In this document: positions 9,169 through 17,592 of the stretch, one piece after another
How the letters are laid out: every line of letters starts with the position of its first letter
Numbering within the stretch: position 1 is the stretch's first letter
DNA from: an uncultured Pelagibacteraceae bacterium
Lineage (GTDB): Bacteria > Pseudomonadota > Alphaproteobacteria > Pelagibacterales > Pelagibacteraceae
Direction of reading: 5' to 3'
Length of the DNA: 52,101 nucleotides
Assembly (NCBI GenBank): GCA_902557785.1
Contig: CACEBP010000005.1
Coordinates: 1-52,101 of the forward strand
Translations under genes and position numbers: made by a program
The notes under the pieces: generated by a model
What the model saw: only the letters and a program-made list of their open reading frames with translations
The model's database searches: none
Told to the model about the DNA's origin: nothing

Positions 9169-9175
9169 TTATTTA

Positions 9176-9910
9176 TTAATGATGTAAATTTAATGCATCA
9201 TTTAAATAGATGCAGGTTAATATTGCAAAAACATAAGCCTGTAGAAATGCTACAAGTATTTCTAAACCTGTTAATGCCACTGAAAAACCAAGTGGTAACC
9301 ACCCACCTAGCAATCCTAAACTAATGACAAATCCACCAAAAACTTTTAACATGGTATGTCCTGCCATCATATTTGCAAACAATCTGACCGATAAACTTAC
9401 TGGTCTACTTAAATAAGAAATAATCTCAATTATAGTTATTAATGGTAACAGTACTACAGGAACTCCGCTAGGAACAAAAATGCTTAAATATTTTAAGCCG
9501 TGTTTAGCGAAACCAATAATTGTTACCGCTATAAAAATAAATAAAGCCATTATTAAAGTTACAATTATGTGACTTGTAACAGTGAATGAATACGGAATCA
9601 TACCTACCATATTACAGAATAAAACAAACATAAATAAACTAAATATGAATGGAAAGTAAGGTTTAGCTTTTGAACCGGCAGTATCACTAATCATTTTTGC
9701 TACAAAGGTATAAAATAATTCAGCGATGAGTTGAACTTTATTAGGTATAATCCTTTTTTCCTTTGAACCTAAGAACAAAAAAAATAAAATTGCTGAAGCA
9801 CTAATTATCATAAACAAACTTGCGTTAGTAAATGATAAGTCAATTCCTGATATCTTAATTTCCGGTCCAATTTTATGAACACTAAATTGTTGCATAGGAT
9901 TGCTTGCCAT
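9176..9910 (-). CDS. atpB: F-type ATP synthase F0 subunit a
   Basis: Membrane stator subunit that provides the proton half-channels. The 244-residue protein has several hydrophobic helices. The essential arginine is R176 in the block SLSVRLFANMMAGH, which is diagnostic. It follows atpI by 12 bases and precedes atpE by 17 bases, the standard atpI-atpB-atpE order for an F0 operon separated from the F1 operon, as is common in alphaproteobacteria. The F1 genes (atpHAGDC) are not in this window. Confidence 0.97.
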   Translation of the reverse strand: MASNPMQQFSVHKIGPEIKISGIDLSFTNASLFMIISASAILFFLFLGSKEKRIIPNKVQLIAELFYTFVAKMISDTAGSKAKPYFPFIFSLFMFVLFCNMVGMIPYSFTVTSHIIVTLIMALFIFIAVTIIGFAKHGLKYLSIFVPSGVPVVLLPLITIIEIISYLSRPVSLSVRLFANMMAGHTMLKVFGGFVISLGLLGGWLPLGFSVALTGLEILVAFLQAYVFAILTCIYLNDALNLHH

Positions 9911-9922
9911 AAATTCCTTAAA

Positions 9923-10207
9923 CTAGTCTTCTTTTTGCATCCGTCTGGCTGTACGTATTACGTTTAACATGCCTGCGGCTGCACCCAAAAAAAAGAAAAT
10001 TATTATTAACCAAGGTTTAGTATCAAACCAATTATCTAAAATAAACCCAATTATTGTCCCAACCACAACTGCTGCAACTAATTCTGTGCCTAATTTGAAA
10101 GCGTTACCCATAAATGAGCCTTTTTTATCGTCATCTGATTTAAGGTGTTTTTTAATTTTTGATTTTGCAATTTTTAGGCGAGTCTTAAATTCTTCAGGAG
10201 AGGTCAT
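9923..10207 (-). CDS. atpI: ATP synthase accessory protein AtpI
   Basis: Small membrane protein thought to help c-ring assembly. The 94-residue protein has a charged N-terminal half and two predicted membrane helices (about residues 35-53 and 66-83) with the glycine-rich GTELVAAVVVGTIIGFILD block typical of the AtpI/Q family. It is the first gene of the F0 set and starts 8 bases after the smc stop, so it probably shares a transcript with smc or has a promoter inside the end of smc. Confidence 0.88.
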   Translation of the reverse strand: MTSPEEFKTRLKIAKSKIKKHLKSDDDKKGSFMGNAFKLGTELVAAVVVGTIIGFILDNWFDTKPWLIIIFFFLGAAAGMLNVIRTARRMQKED

Positions 10208-10215
10208 TTTAAGTT

Positions 10216-12660
10216 TTAAGCCACTAGTTCTTCAGCTTTTTGCAAGTCAACAGAAACTAATTGACTTACACCTTGTTCGGCCATCGTTACTCCATATAAT
10301 CTGTGCATACGAGACATTGTTAAAGCGTGGTGGGTAATAATAATAAATTTTGTTTTTGTTATTTTTGAAAGTTCATCTAATAATCCACAAAATCTTGTAA
10401 CATTAGCATCATCTAAAGGAGCGTCTACTTCATCTAAAACACAAATTGGCGATGGGTTTACTAAGAAAACAGCAAATATTAATGATAGAGCTGTAAGAGC
10501 TTGCTCACCACCTGATAATAATGTAATTGATTGCAATCTTTTCCCTGGTGGAGAAACAAACATTTCTAATCCAGCTTCAAGCGGATCATCAGAGTCAACA
10601 AGTTCTATCTTTGCGGTTCCTCCATTAAATAACTTTGTATAAACCTCATTAAACTTTCTATTCACTTTTGTAAAAGCATCAAGCAATCTTTCTCTTCCTT
10701 TTTGATTTAGCTCATCAATACTTGTTTTAAGTTTGACTATGGCTGAGTAAAGATCAGCTCTATCATCTTCCATCTTCTTAATTTCTATCTCATATTTTTT
10801 TGTTTCTTCATCCGCTCTAAGGTTCACGGAACCTAAAGAATCCCTTTGTTTTTTTATTCTATCAGATTTTTTAGACTGCTCTTCTAATGATGGTAATTCT
10901 TCTGGTGAAACATTATTCAAATCAGACTGAGATAAAATTGAATCTTCATTTTCAATATGCAATTCATTTTTTACTGAATATAATAAATCTTTTTTTCTAT
11001 TTTCTATTCCTTCAACAGTAGCTTCATTTCTAGCTTTATTTTCTTTTAAAGCGGAAAGTTTTAATTGAATCTCTTTTAAATTAACATTAATTGCATTATA
11101 TTTTTTTTCAGACTCAATAAGTTCACTCTCTATTTCCTCATTTCTTTTTTTTGTGTTTTCTAAATTTTGAATGTTTTGACCTTTGGAAGTTGCGATACGT
11201 TCTGGATTTTTTTGATTTTCATTTAATTCTGAAAGTAATTTATTTTTTCTATTTGATAATTCGGATGTCATTTTTTCTGAATTCGATTTCAAATTTATCC
11301 AATTTTCTAATTCCACATCTATATTTTTTATTCTTTCTTTCCTCTTTATAGAGTCACTTTGAATAGATTTATCTTTTCCAAATTTTTCAGCATATTTTTC
11401 TTGAGAAGATGTAATATTCTTAACTAATTGTCTTAATTCACCAAATATTTTTTTTGAGAGCTTTTTGTCATTCTCAATATCTTCCTCAATTTTGTCCAAC
11501 ATTTTATCTAATTTTAATTGTAAATCATCTAAAAGATCTTTTGACTCTTTTAATTCTTTAGAAGAATTTGTTTCTACTCCAAGCAATTCGTTTTCTGTTT
11601 TTAAAAGTTCTTTTTTTTCTTTTAGTATTCTTTTTTCGTTTAAATCTGCATCTAAAGAAATGCTTTTTTCTCTTTCAAGATCCGATTCGATTGTTTTGAT
11701 TGATTTTTCAAGTTTATCTTGTAATGACTTAACTCTTGCTTCCTCTTCATCAAGATTGGATATATCTAAATTTAGTTTTTGCAAACTTGCAGCACTTTCC
11801 ATTTTTTTGTCTCTTAGTGGAGCAAGCTTTTTATTTTCCTCTTCTAGAAGAGTGTTATTATGATTTAAATCTATATTTACTGCACTAATTTCATCATCAA
11901 GTTCATTTAGTTTTTCAATAATATGTTTTTTATCTTTTTCAATTTCCCTAATTTTTAAATAGTACATTCCAGCCTCAACTCTTTTAATTTCTCTTGAGAT
12001 TTCTTTGTATCTAGTGGCTTCTTCAGCTTGTTTCTTTAAATTGTCTAGCTGCTTTTGTTGTTGTTTTTTAAGTTCATCAGCTCTTTTTAAATTATTTTCA
12101 GCTGCATTAAGTCTTGTTTCAGCTTCTTGTCTTCTTACGTGAATTCCGGAAATACCTGCAGCCTCCTCAAGAATGGATTTTCTTTCAACAGGTTTTGCTG
12201 TTACCAATTGACCAATTCTTCCTTGACTAATGAGAGAAGGTGAATGTGCTCCCGTTGATAAATCCGCAAATAAAGTTTGAACGTCTTTTGCTCTTACCTC
12301 TTTTCCATTTATATAATATTTTGATCCTTTTTCTTTTTCAATTTTTCTTCTAATTGATATCTCGTCAAATTCTTTAAATTGTGACGGACCCTCTTTAATT
12401 TGGTTATCAAGAAGCAAGGTCACTTCTGAAATATTTTTTGAAGGTCTATTAGAAGTACCAGAAAAAATCACATCTTCCATACCAGAGCCCCTCATGCTCT
12501 TTGCCGAATTTTCTCCCATACACCAACGCAAAGCCTCAACAATATTAGACTTTCCACAACCATTTGGTCCAACAATTCCAGTCAAACCATCTTCAATTAA
12601 GAATGTTGTTTTTTCTGAAAATGATTTAAAACCGGTTATGTCGATTTGTTTAAATTTCAT
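10216..12660 (-). CDS. smc: Chromosome segregation ATPase SMC, short form
   Basis: ATPase that organises and segregates chromosomes. The N-terminal head has Walker A GPNGCGKS at residues 31-38. The C-terminal head has the ABC signature LLSGGEQ from residue 714 and Walker B ICVLDEVDA near 736-744. Between about 165 and 680 the sequence is almost entirely charged coiled coil. At 814 residues it is far shorter than the usual 1,100-1,200, and I see no globular hinge with its glycine motifs in the middle. The frame is continuous, so this is not a broken gene. It starts immediately after the dsbA-like stop (TAA then ATG). An SbcC/RecN-like identity is less likely because the head sequences match SMC closely. 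Confidence 0.93.
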   Translation of the reverse strand: MKFKQIDITGFKSFSEKTTFLIEDGLTGIVGPNGCGKSNIVEALRWCMGENSAKSMRGSGMEDVIFSGTSNRPSKNISEVTLLLDNQIKEGPSQFKEFDEISIRRKIEKEKGSKYYINGKEVRAKDVQTLFADLSTGAHSPSLISQGRIGQLVTAKPVERKSILEEAAGISGIHVRRQEAETRLNAAENNLKRADELKKQQQKQLDNLKKQAEEATRYKEISREIKRVEAGMYYLKIREIEKDKKHIIEKLNELDDEISAVNIDLNHNNTLLEEENKKLAPLRDKKMESAASLQKLNLDISNLDEEEARVKSLQDKLEKSIKTIESDLEREKSISLDADLNEKRILKEKKELLKTENELLGVETNSSKELKESKDLLDDLQLKLDKMLDKIEEDIENDKKLSKKIFGELRQLVKNITSSQEKYAEKFGKDKSIQSDSIKRKERIKNIDVELENWINLKSNSEKMTSELSNRKNKLLSELNENQKNPERIATSKGQNIQNLENTKKRNEEIESELIESEKKYNAINVNLKEIQLKLSALKENKARNEATVEGIENRKKDLLYSVKNELHIENEDSILSQSDLNNVSPEELPSLEEQSKKSDRIKKQRDSLGSVNLRADEETKKYEIEIKKMEDDRADLYSAIVKLKTSIDELNQKGRERLLDAFTKVNRKFNEVYTKLFNGGTAKIELVDSDDPLEAGLEMFVSPPGKRLQSITLLSGGEQALTALSLIFAVFLVNPSPICVLDEVDAPLDDANVTRFCGLLDELSKITKTKFIIITHHALTMSRMHRLYGVTMAEQGVSQLVSVDLQKAEELVA

Positions 12661-13272
12661 TTAAAATTGTTTTTCAATAACTTTTTTAAAATTTTCATAG
12701 TCCACTTTTCCTGAGTATTTTTTCCCATTTACTATTATTGTTGGAGTTGACTCAATTTTGTATTTTTTTTGAGCATCTATTCTTTGTTCTAAAATTTTAT
12801 CTTGTAACTTTTCATTTTCAAGACAATTATCCATTTCTTTTTCACTTAAATTAAAATCTAATCCAATCTTTTTAATCATTTTGTTTATCTTAATTATATC
12901 AGATCCAACTGCCCAAGTGGTTTGTTTGTTGTATATTTCTGATAAAAATTTAAATATTTGTTTTGTGTTTTCAGGTAATAGTAAGCTATTAGCTTTACAG
13001 CCTAATATAATCTCTGCATTAAGTGCCGCCAAATCCAAAGGAAAAGGATGATGTTCGAATTTAACTAAACCTTTGTCTATGTACTCCATTTTTAATTTGT
13101 CAAAAATAGCATTATGAAAAGTCGCACAATGAGGGCATGTTAGGGACGAAAAAACTTTGATCGTAACTTTTGCATTAGAACTGCCGATAGTTAAGATTTT
13201 ACTCTCTACTTGTGTAGTTAAAAATAAAAAAATTACCAAAAGTTTTTTAAAAAAATTATTTATTTCTTTCAT
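12661..13272 (-). CDS. DsbA-like periplasmic thiol oxidoreductase
   Basis: Thioredoxin-fold protein predicted to form or isomerise disulfides in exported proteins. The 203-residue precursor has an N-terminal signal sequence (hydrophobic residues about 11-20, likely cleavage near VES). The redox motif CPHC is at residues 46-49, and the cis-proline loop is visible in ESTPTIIVNGK. The sequence fits the BdbD/ScsC-like branch of the DsbA family more than E. coli DsbA, so I leave the symbol blank. It overlaps the DUF721 gene by 17 bases and directly precedes smc, a conserved neighbourhood in alphaproteobacteria. Confidence 0.9.
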   Translation of the reverse strand: MKEINNFFKKLLVIFLFLTTQVESKILTIGSSNAKVTIKVFSSLTCPHCATFHNAIFDKLKMEYIDKGLVKFEHHPFPLDLAALNAEIILGCKANSLLLPENTKQIFKFLSEIYNKQTTWAVGSDIIKINKMIKKIGLDFNLSEKEMDNCLENEKLQDKILEQRIDAQKKYKIESTPTIIVNGKKYSGKVDYENFKKVIEKQF

Positions 13273-13741
13273 TAAATGCCTTTAAAAAAATATTAAGTGA
13301 ACTTTTAAGCCCTGAGTCATTTATCTTATTCATTTTTTTATCAATTTCGGAAAAGTTTTTTATTTTAGGAAAGACTTTATTGTCACTCTTTATTTTATCT
13401 TGCACAATTTTTAACGTGATTTTTCTAATGCAACTATAACCAAAAAAACCATTTATTTTATCTATTATCTCTTTTTTTTTATATTCTACCTCTAATTCTT
13501 TCCCATGGATGACATTTAGTGTTAATGTGCCATCTCTCATTTCTTTACCTATTTTTACCGTCAACGGATAGCATGCATCTGAAATTTTTTTACTGACTAT
13601 TTTTGTCCAGTTGTCAACAATGTTGGAATAATTATAACTTCCTTTTCTAAGATGTTTCTTTAATGTATTTGGAATTGTACTTGAAAAAGGTTTAAGTCCT
13701 TGTATCAACATTTGGGATTTATTATTATTTTTATTATGCAT
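13256..13741 (-). CDS. DUF721 / DciA-like protein
   Basis: 161-residue protein of the DUF721 family, whose best-studied members (DciA) help load the replicative helicase DnaB. The visible family pattern is a central region with W (DNWTKIVSKKIS) followed by a strand-rich segment ending GTLTLNVIHGKELEVEY. The first ATG (13741) sits in the hexamer ATGCAT, whose other half is the mutY start; an alternative ATG at 13711 would leave a small gap. The divergent mutY neighbour and downstream dsbA-smc are typical for this family in alphaproteobacteria. Helicase-loading function is an inference. Confidence 0.8.
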   Translation of the reverse strand: MHNKNNNKSQMLIQGLKPFSSTIPNTLKKHLRKGSYNYSNIVDNWTKIVSKKISDACYPLTVKIGKEMRDGTLTLNVIHGKELEVEYKKKEIIDKINGFFGYSCIRKITLKIVQDKIKSDNKVFPKIKNFSEIDKKMNKINDSGLKSSLNIFLKAFNERNK

Positions 13742-14734
13742 TTAAACCGAACTTTATCAAAAAAAATTCTAGCATGGTATGATAATAGCAAACGCGATCT
13801 ACCGTGGCGTGTGAGCAAAAAGTCGCCAAAAAAGCTTTATTACAGGTTATTGAGTGAATTTATGCTGCAACAAACGCAAGTTAAAACCGTATTACCTTAC
13901 TTCAAAAAATTTACTAAAAAATTTCCAACGCTTGAGTCACTCTCAAAAAGTAATGAAAAACAAATTTTAAAAATGTGGGAAGGACTAGGTTATTACAGAC
14001 GAGCTAGAAATCTTTATGCATGTTCAAACCAAATAATAACTCTTTATAAAGGAAAATTGCCAAAAACTTTAGATGAAATAAAAAAACTTCCGGGTATTGG
14101 CGATTATACCGGAAGCGCTTTGCTAGGCTTAGTATACGATCAGCCTAGAATAGCTTTAGATGGAAACGTAAAAAGAGTATTCGCAAGAAACTTAAATAAA
14201 AAAGAAGCTAAAATTGATTTTAACAAATTATTTAATTCTAACTCAAATATGCTTTTCAATAACAAAAGAAATGCAGATTTTGTTGAAGCACTTATGGAAT
14301 TTGGTGCATTAATTTGCAGGCCAAAAGACCCAAAATGTGTCGCTTGCTGTTTGAACAAAACCTGTAAGTATTTTAAATCATCTAAAAAAATTATAACTAC
14401 ATCTAAAAAAATGTATAAAAATAAAAATTATGATATTTTTTGTTTTTTAAATAAAAAGAAACAAATTGCCTTAACTAAAAAAAACAACTTTGGTTTTTTA
14501 AAAAATTTTAATTTACCTATGATTAAGGAGACAAATAAAAATAATATTACAAGCTGGAAGTTGTTAAACAACTATAATAACTCCATATCTAATTTAAAAT
14601 TAAATATTAATTTATATTACAAGTTCTCCAATAAGATTCCATCAGAATATAGTTGGCATTCTTTAGACGATAAAAAACAATTTATACCTACATTCACAAA
14701 GAAAATATTTAAACAAATTTCAAATTTATTTTAA
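13736..14734 (+). CDS. mutY: A/G-specific adenine DNA glycosylase
   Basis: Removes adenine mispaired with 8-oxoguanine. Counting from the ATG at 13736, the catalytic residues are E41 (SEFMLQQTQV) and D142 (IALDGNVKR). The helix-hairpin-helix is LPGIGDYTG at 118-126, and the [4Fe-4S] cysteines are C194, C201, C204 and C210 in C-X6-C-X2-C-X5-C spacing. I prefer 13736 over the upstream ATG at 13700, which would add twelve residues from the divergent gene. The C-terminal 8-oxoG-recognition domain is short. Its stop abuts the next start (TAATG-type overlap at 14734). Confidence 0.95.
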   Translation: MHLNRTLSKKILAWYDNSKRDLPWRVSKKSPKKLYYRLLSEFMLQQTQVKTVLPYFKKFTKKFPTLESLSKSNEKQILKMWEGLGYYRRARNLYACSNQIITLYKGKLPKTLDEIKKLPGIGDYTGSALLGLVYDQPRIALDGNVKRVFARNLNKKEAKIDFNKLFNSNSNMLFNNKRNADFVEALMEFGALICRPKDPKCVACCLNKTCKYFKSSKKIITTSKKMYKNKNYDIFCFLNKKKQIALTKKNNFGFLKNFNLPMIKETNKNNITSWKLLNNYNNSISNLKLNINLYYKFSNKIPSEYSWHSLDDKKQFIPTFTKKIFKQISNLF

Positions 14735-15867
14735 TGAAAAAAAAAATAGCAATCATTGGCGCCGGTATAGCAGGATTAACTCTTGCAAACTTATTAAAAA
14801 AACATACTGATCATGAATTTATGGTTTATGAAAGGGAAGAAAGTTTGTCTCTGGAGGAGGGTTACGGTATTCAGTTAGCTACTAATAGCATTAAAATTTT
14901 GAATCAAATTAATTTCGAAAAAATAAATAATGAAAAAATATTTCATCCAAAAACAATAGATTTTTATAATATTCAAAATAAAAAAATATGTGATTTAAAC
15001 TTATCTAAGTTTAATAGACCTGAAGCAAAATACACAACACTTCAAAGATCTACTTTAATCGAATTTTTGAAAGAAAATATTTACACTCAGCATTTAAGAT
15101 TTGGAAAAAAAATGAAAGAAGTCTCTGAGCTTAAAGACAAAGTTCTTATTAAATTTGATGACAACACAAATGATCTAGTAGATTTTGTAATTGCTGCTGA
15201 TGGAATATTTTCAAACACTAGATCATTCTTTGAAAAGAAAAAAAATGAGCCAAGATTTAAAAAAGCTATTGCAGCGAGAATAATACTAAAATCAAAATCT
15301 GAATTTGATATAAATGAAGAAAATATAAGTTTAATGCTTGGAAGCAACAGTCATATTGTTCTTTATCCAATAAATAAAAAAAAAGAACTTAATATGGTTT
15401 GTATAATGAGATGTAAAAAATATGAACCTGACAACATTAACCAGTTAGTTCAAGAAATAATTTTAAAACAAAATCCAAAATTTAAAAATATATTTGAGAA
15501 TGAAATAAAAACATGGCCTTTATATTTTACGCCAAAAATTATTCCTTCCTCTAATAAAAAGGTATTTTATATTGGAGACGCTTTTAATGGATTTTTGCCA
15601 ACACTTGCACAAGGTGCTGGACAGTCTATAGAAAGTGCTTTTGAAATATTCAATTTATTGACAAAAGATAAGCTTGATAAAGAAAATAATTATTTTGAAA
15701 TTAGATCAAAAAGGGCAAAAATCATAAGAAGTAGATCAAATTTTAATTTCTTTGCATTTCACTTTTCAAGCAAAATTATGCAAAACGTCAGAAATCTATT
15801 ATTGAAGTTTTTGGTAAAACGTAAATTTTTTGTAAAAAGATACCTAGGAAAAGTTTATAAGAATTAA
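14734..15867 (+). CDS. FAD-dependent monooxygenase (UbiH / salicylate-hydroxylase type)
   Basis: Flavoprotein hydroxylase of unknown substrate, 377 residues. It has the N-terminal FAD motif GAGIAG at residues 9-14, the middle DG motif in VIAADGIFSNTR, and the C-terminal GD motif in YIGDAFNGFLPTLAQGAGQS, the three signatures of class A flavin monooxygenases. It overlaps mutY by one base. The stop shares a TTAA palindrome with the ccrM stop. Candidates are a ubiquinone-ring hydroxylase or an aromatic-compound hydroxylase; nothing in the context decides. Confidence 0.88.
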   Translation: MKKKIAIIGAGIAGLTLANLLKKHTDHEFMVYEREESLSLEEGYGIQLATNSIKILNQINFEKINNEKIFHPKTIDFYNIQNKKICDLNLSKFNRPEAKYTTLQRSTLIEFLKENIYTQHLRFGKKMKEVSELKDKVLIKFDDNTNDLVDFVIAADGIFSNTRSFFEKKKNEPRFKKAIAARIILKSKSEFDINEENISLMLGSNSHIVLYPINKKKELNMVCIMRCKKYEPDNINQLVQEIILKQNPKFKNIFENEIKTWPLYFTPKIIPSSNKKVFYIGDAFNGFLPTLAQGAGQSIESAFEIFNLLTKDKLDKENNYFEIRSKRAKIIRSRSNFNFFAFHFSSKIMQNVRNLLLKFLVKRKFFVKRYLGKVYKN

Positions 15868-16937
15868 GTTTTAGTTTCTGAAATAAATTTTTGTCTTAAA
15901 CTATCAATTACAACAGTGGATCCATTAATTTTACAATGCCAATAAGTCCAACCATTAAAGCTTTCTGCTCCCATAATTGTTGCTGCCACTTTATGAATTG
16001 AGCCCTCTGACTCTTTATATTTTATACTTCCGTCAGCCATAATTTTAGCATTAATCCTCTTTTTAGGATCAAATAGGGTAGTACCTGGCTTTAATATTCC
16101 TAGTTCCACTAGAGAACCAAAAGGTATTCTTGGTTTTGATTTATTGTTTTCAACAGTATCTAAGTATTCATCCTCAATTACCTTAGTTTTTTTAATTCGT
16201 TCACTAGCTGCTTTAAAATACTTTTTATCTCTTTCTATACCAAAATATTTTCTACCTAATTTTTTAGCAACAACAGCTGTTGTTCCAGTGCCTAAAAAAG
16301 GATCAAAGATAGCATCACCTTTGTTTGTGGTTGCTAAAATGATTCTATGTAAAAGCGCCTCTGGTTTTTGTGTAGAATGGATTTTTTTTCCATTTTTCTT
16401 TAGTCTCTCTTTTCCGTTGCAAATAGGTAATGTCCAGTCTGATCTCATCTGTAAGTCATCATTTAAGCATTTTAGCGATTGATAGTTAAACGTATATTTT
16501 GATTTTTTATTTTTTGAAGCCCAGATAAGAGTTTCATGTGCATTAGTAAATCTAGTTCCTCTAAAATTAGGCATAGGATTATTTTTTCTCCAGATAACAT
16601 CGTTAAGCAACCAGTAATCTAAATTTTGCAAGTGGTGACCTAGTCTAAAAATATTATGATATGATCCTATTACCCAAATACTTCCATTATCTTTTAGAAT
16701 TCTTTTACACTCATTAAGCCAAGCAATGCAGAATTTATCGTAATGTTTAAAACTATTAAATTGATCCCACTTATCATTTACTCCATTTACTCTACTTGCA
16801 TCGGGTCGAGTTAATTTTTCACCAATCTGCATATTGTAAGGTGGGTCAGCAAAAACTAAATCAAAAGACTTATCAGGAATTTTTTTTATTTCCTTTAGAC
16901 AATCTCCATTAACGATTTGACTGGAAAATTTTGACAT
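15864..16937 (-). CDS. ccrM: Cell-cycle-regulated adenine DNA methyltransferase, GANTC type
   Basis: Predicted to methylate adenine in GANTC, an epigenetic regulator in alphaproteobacteria. From the ATG at 16937, the catalytic DPPY is at residues 31-34 and the SAM-binding block FDPFLGTGTTAVVAKKLGRK comes later, the order of a beta-class methyltransferase. The C-terminal 90 residues (from about RIPFGSLVELGILKPG) form the extra domain found in CcrM that helps DNA recognition. A TTG at 16949 would add four residues, but the ATG is more plausible. Three GANTC sites lie just upstream. There is no linked restriction enzyme, supporting an orphan regulatory enzyme. Confidence 0.94.
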   Translation of the reverse strand: MSKFSSQIVNGDCLKEIKKIPDKSFDLVFADPPYNMQIGEKLTRPDASRVNGVNDKWDQFNSFKHYDKFCIAWLNECKRILKDNGSIWVIGSYHNIFRLGHHLQNLDYWLLNDVIWRKNNPMPNFRGTRFTNAHETLIWASKNKKSKYTFNYQSLKCLNDDLQMRSDWTLPICNGKERLKKNGKKIHSTQKPEALLHRIILATTNKGDAIFDPFLGTGTTAVVAKKLGRKYFGIERDKKYFKAASERIKKTKVIEDEYLDTVENNKSKPRIPFGSLVELGILKPGTTLFDPKKRINAKIMADGSIKYKESEGSIHKVAATIMGAESFNGWTYWHCKINGSTVVIDSLRQKFISETKT

Positions 16938-16942
16938 TTTCG

Positions 16943-17014
16943 GATTCAACTCGAAATTGAATCCAGGGTCAAACCTTTTTCATGAAAAAATGAGTTTTCT
17001 TGTGTTAGAGATTC
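16943..17014. promoter_or_regulatory. Cluster of three GANTC sites upstream of ccrM
   Basis: GATTC at 16943-16947, GAATC at 16959-16963 and GATTC at 17010-17014 fall within 72 bases between the rnhB stop and the ccrM start. These are targets of the adjacent enzyme. In Caulobacter, GANTC sites in the ccrM promoter couple its transcription to DNA methylation state, so an autoregulatory role is plausible. A 14-base perfect palindrome, TTTTTCATGAAAAA, lies in the same gap at 16976-16989. Confidence 0.6.
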
Positions 17015-17587
17015 TTAGTTAGACAATATCTTGTGTACGGGTTTAAAACCTTTTCTGTGATGAGAGGTAATACCAAATTTTTTCAGCCCTTTCAGATGAG
17101 CCTTGGTTCCATAACCAAAGTTACTGTCCCAAGCATAATTAGAAAATTCCTCTGCAAGCTTGATCATAAGTTTGTCTCTAAAAACTTTTGCAACAATTGA
17201 AGCTGCACTAATAACTTTTATTTTTTCATCTCCATTTATTATAGTCTTATAATTTTTCAACCCACTCGGAGCAAAATTTCCGTCTATCAATGTCAAATCT
17301 GGTTTTACAGTCAGCTGCTCTAGAGCTCTTTTCATCGACAGTAATGATGCCTGTAAAATATTTAAATCTAAAATTTCTTTTACAGACGCTAGACCGATAG
17401 CATAATGTGAATGGGATTTAATATGTTCTGAAACTTCTAATCTTCTTTTAAAACTTATTTTTTTGGAGTCGTTAAGAAGTCCAAGATTAATCCCGTCTTT
17501 TAATATCACAGCTGCTGAAACTACAGGACCAGCAAGGCATCCTCTACCAACTTCATCAACACCAGCAGTAATAATCTTTTTTTTCAA
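17015..17587 (-). CDS. rnhB: Ribonuclease HII
   Basis: Removes RNA from hybrids and cuts at single ribonucleotides in DNA. The 190-residue protein starts with the diagnostic GVDEVGRGCLAGPVVSAAV, giving catalytic D11 and E12. Further family blocks are LTLIDGN and the KVISAASIVAKVFRD segment, which includes the conserved SI-A-K residues. It lies 5 bases downstream of the uracil-DNA glycosylase gene and upstream of ccrM. The rnhB-ccrM order is common in alphaproteobacteria. Confidence 0.97.
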   Translation of the reverse strand: MKKKIITAGVDEVGRGCLAGPVVSAAVILKDGINLGLLNDSKKISFKRRLEVSEHIKSHSHYAIGLASVKEILDLNILQASLLSMKRALEQLTVKPDLTLIDGNFAPSGLKNYKTIINGDEKIKVISAASIVAKVFRDKLMIKLAEEFSNYAWDSNFGYGTKAHLKGLKKFGITSHHRKGFKPVHKILSN

Positions 17588-17592
17588 TTTAA

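Noticed and set aside
9969-10337. 122-residue open frame on the plus strand.
   Set aside because: It lies antisense to atpI and the end of smc, both firmly identified, and its translation shows no domain or plausible start context.
11465-11863. 132-residue open frame on the plus strand, serine/phenylalanine-rich.
   Set aside because: It is the reverse complement of the lysine/glutamate-rich coiled coil of smc, which naturally gives a long Ser/Phe/Leu antisense frame.
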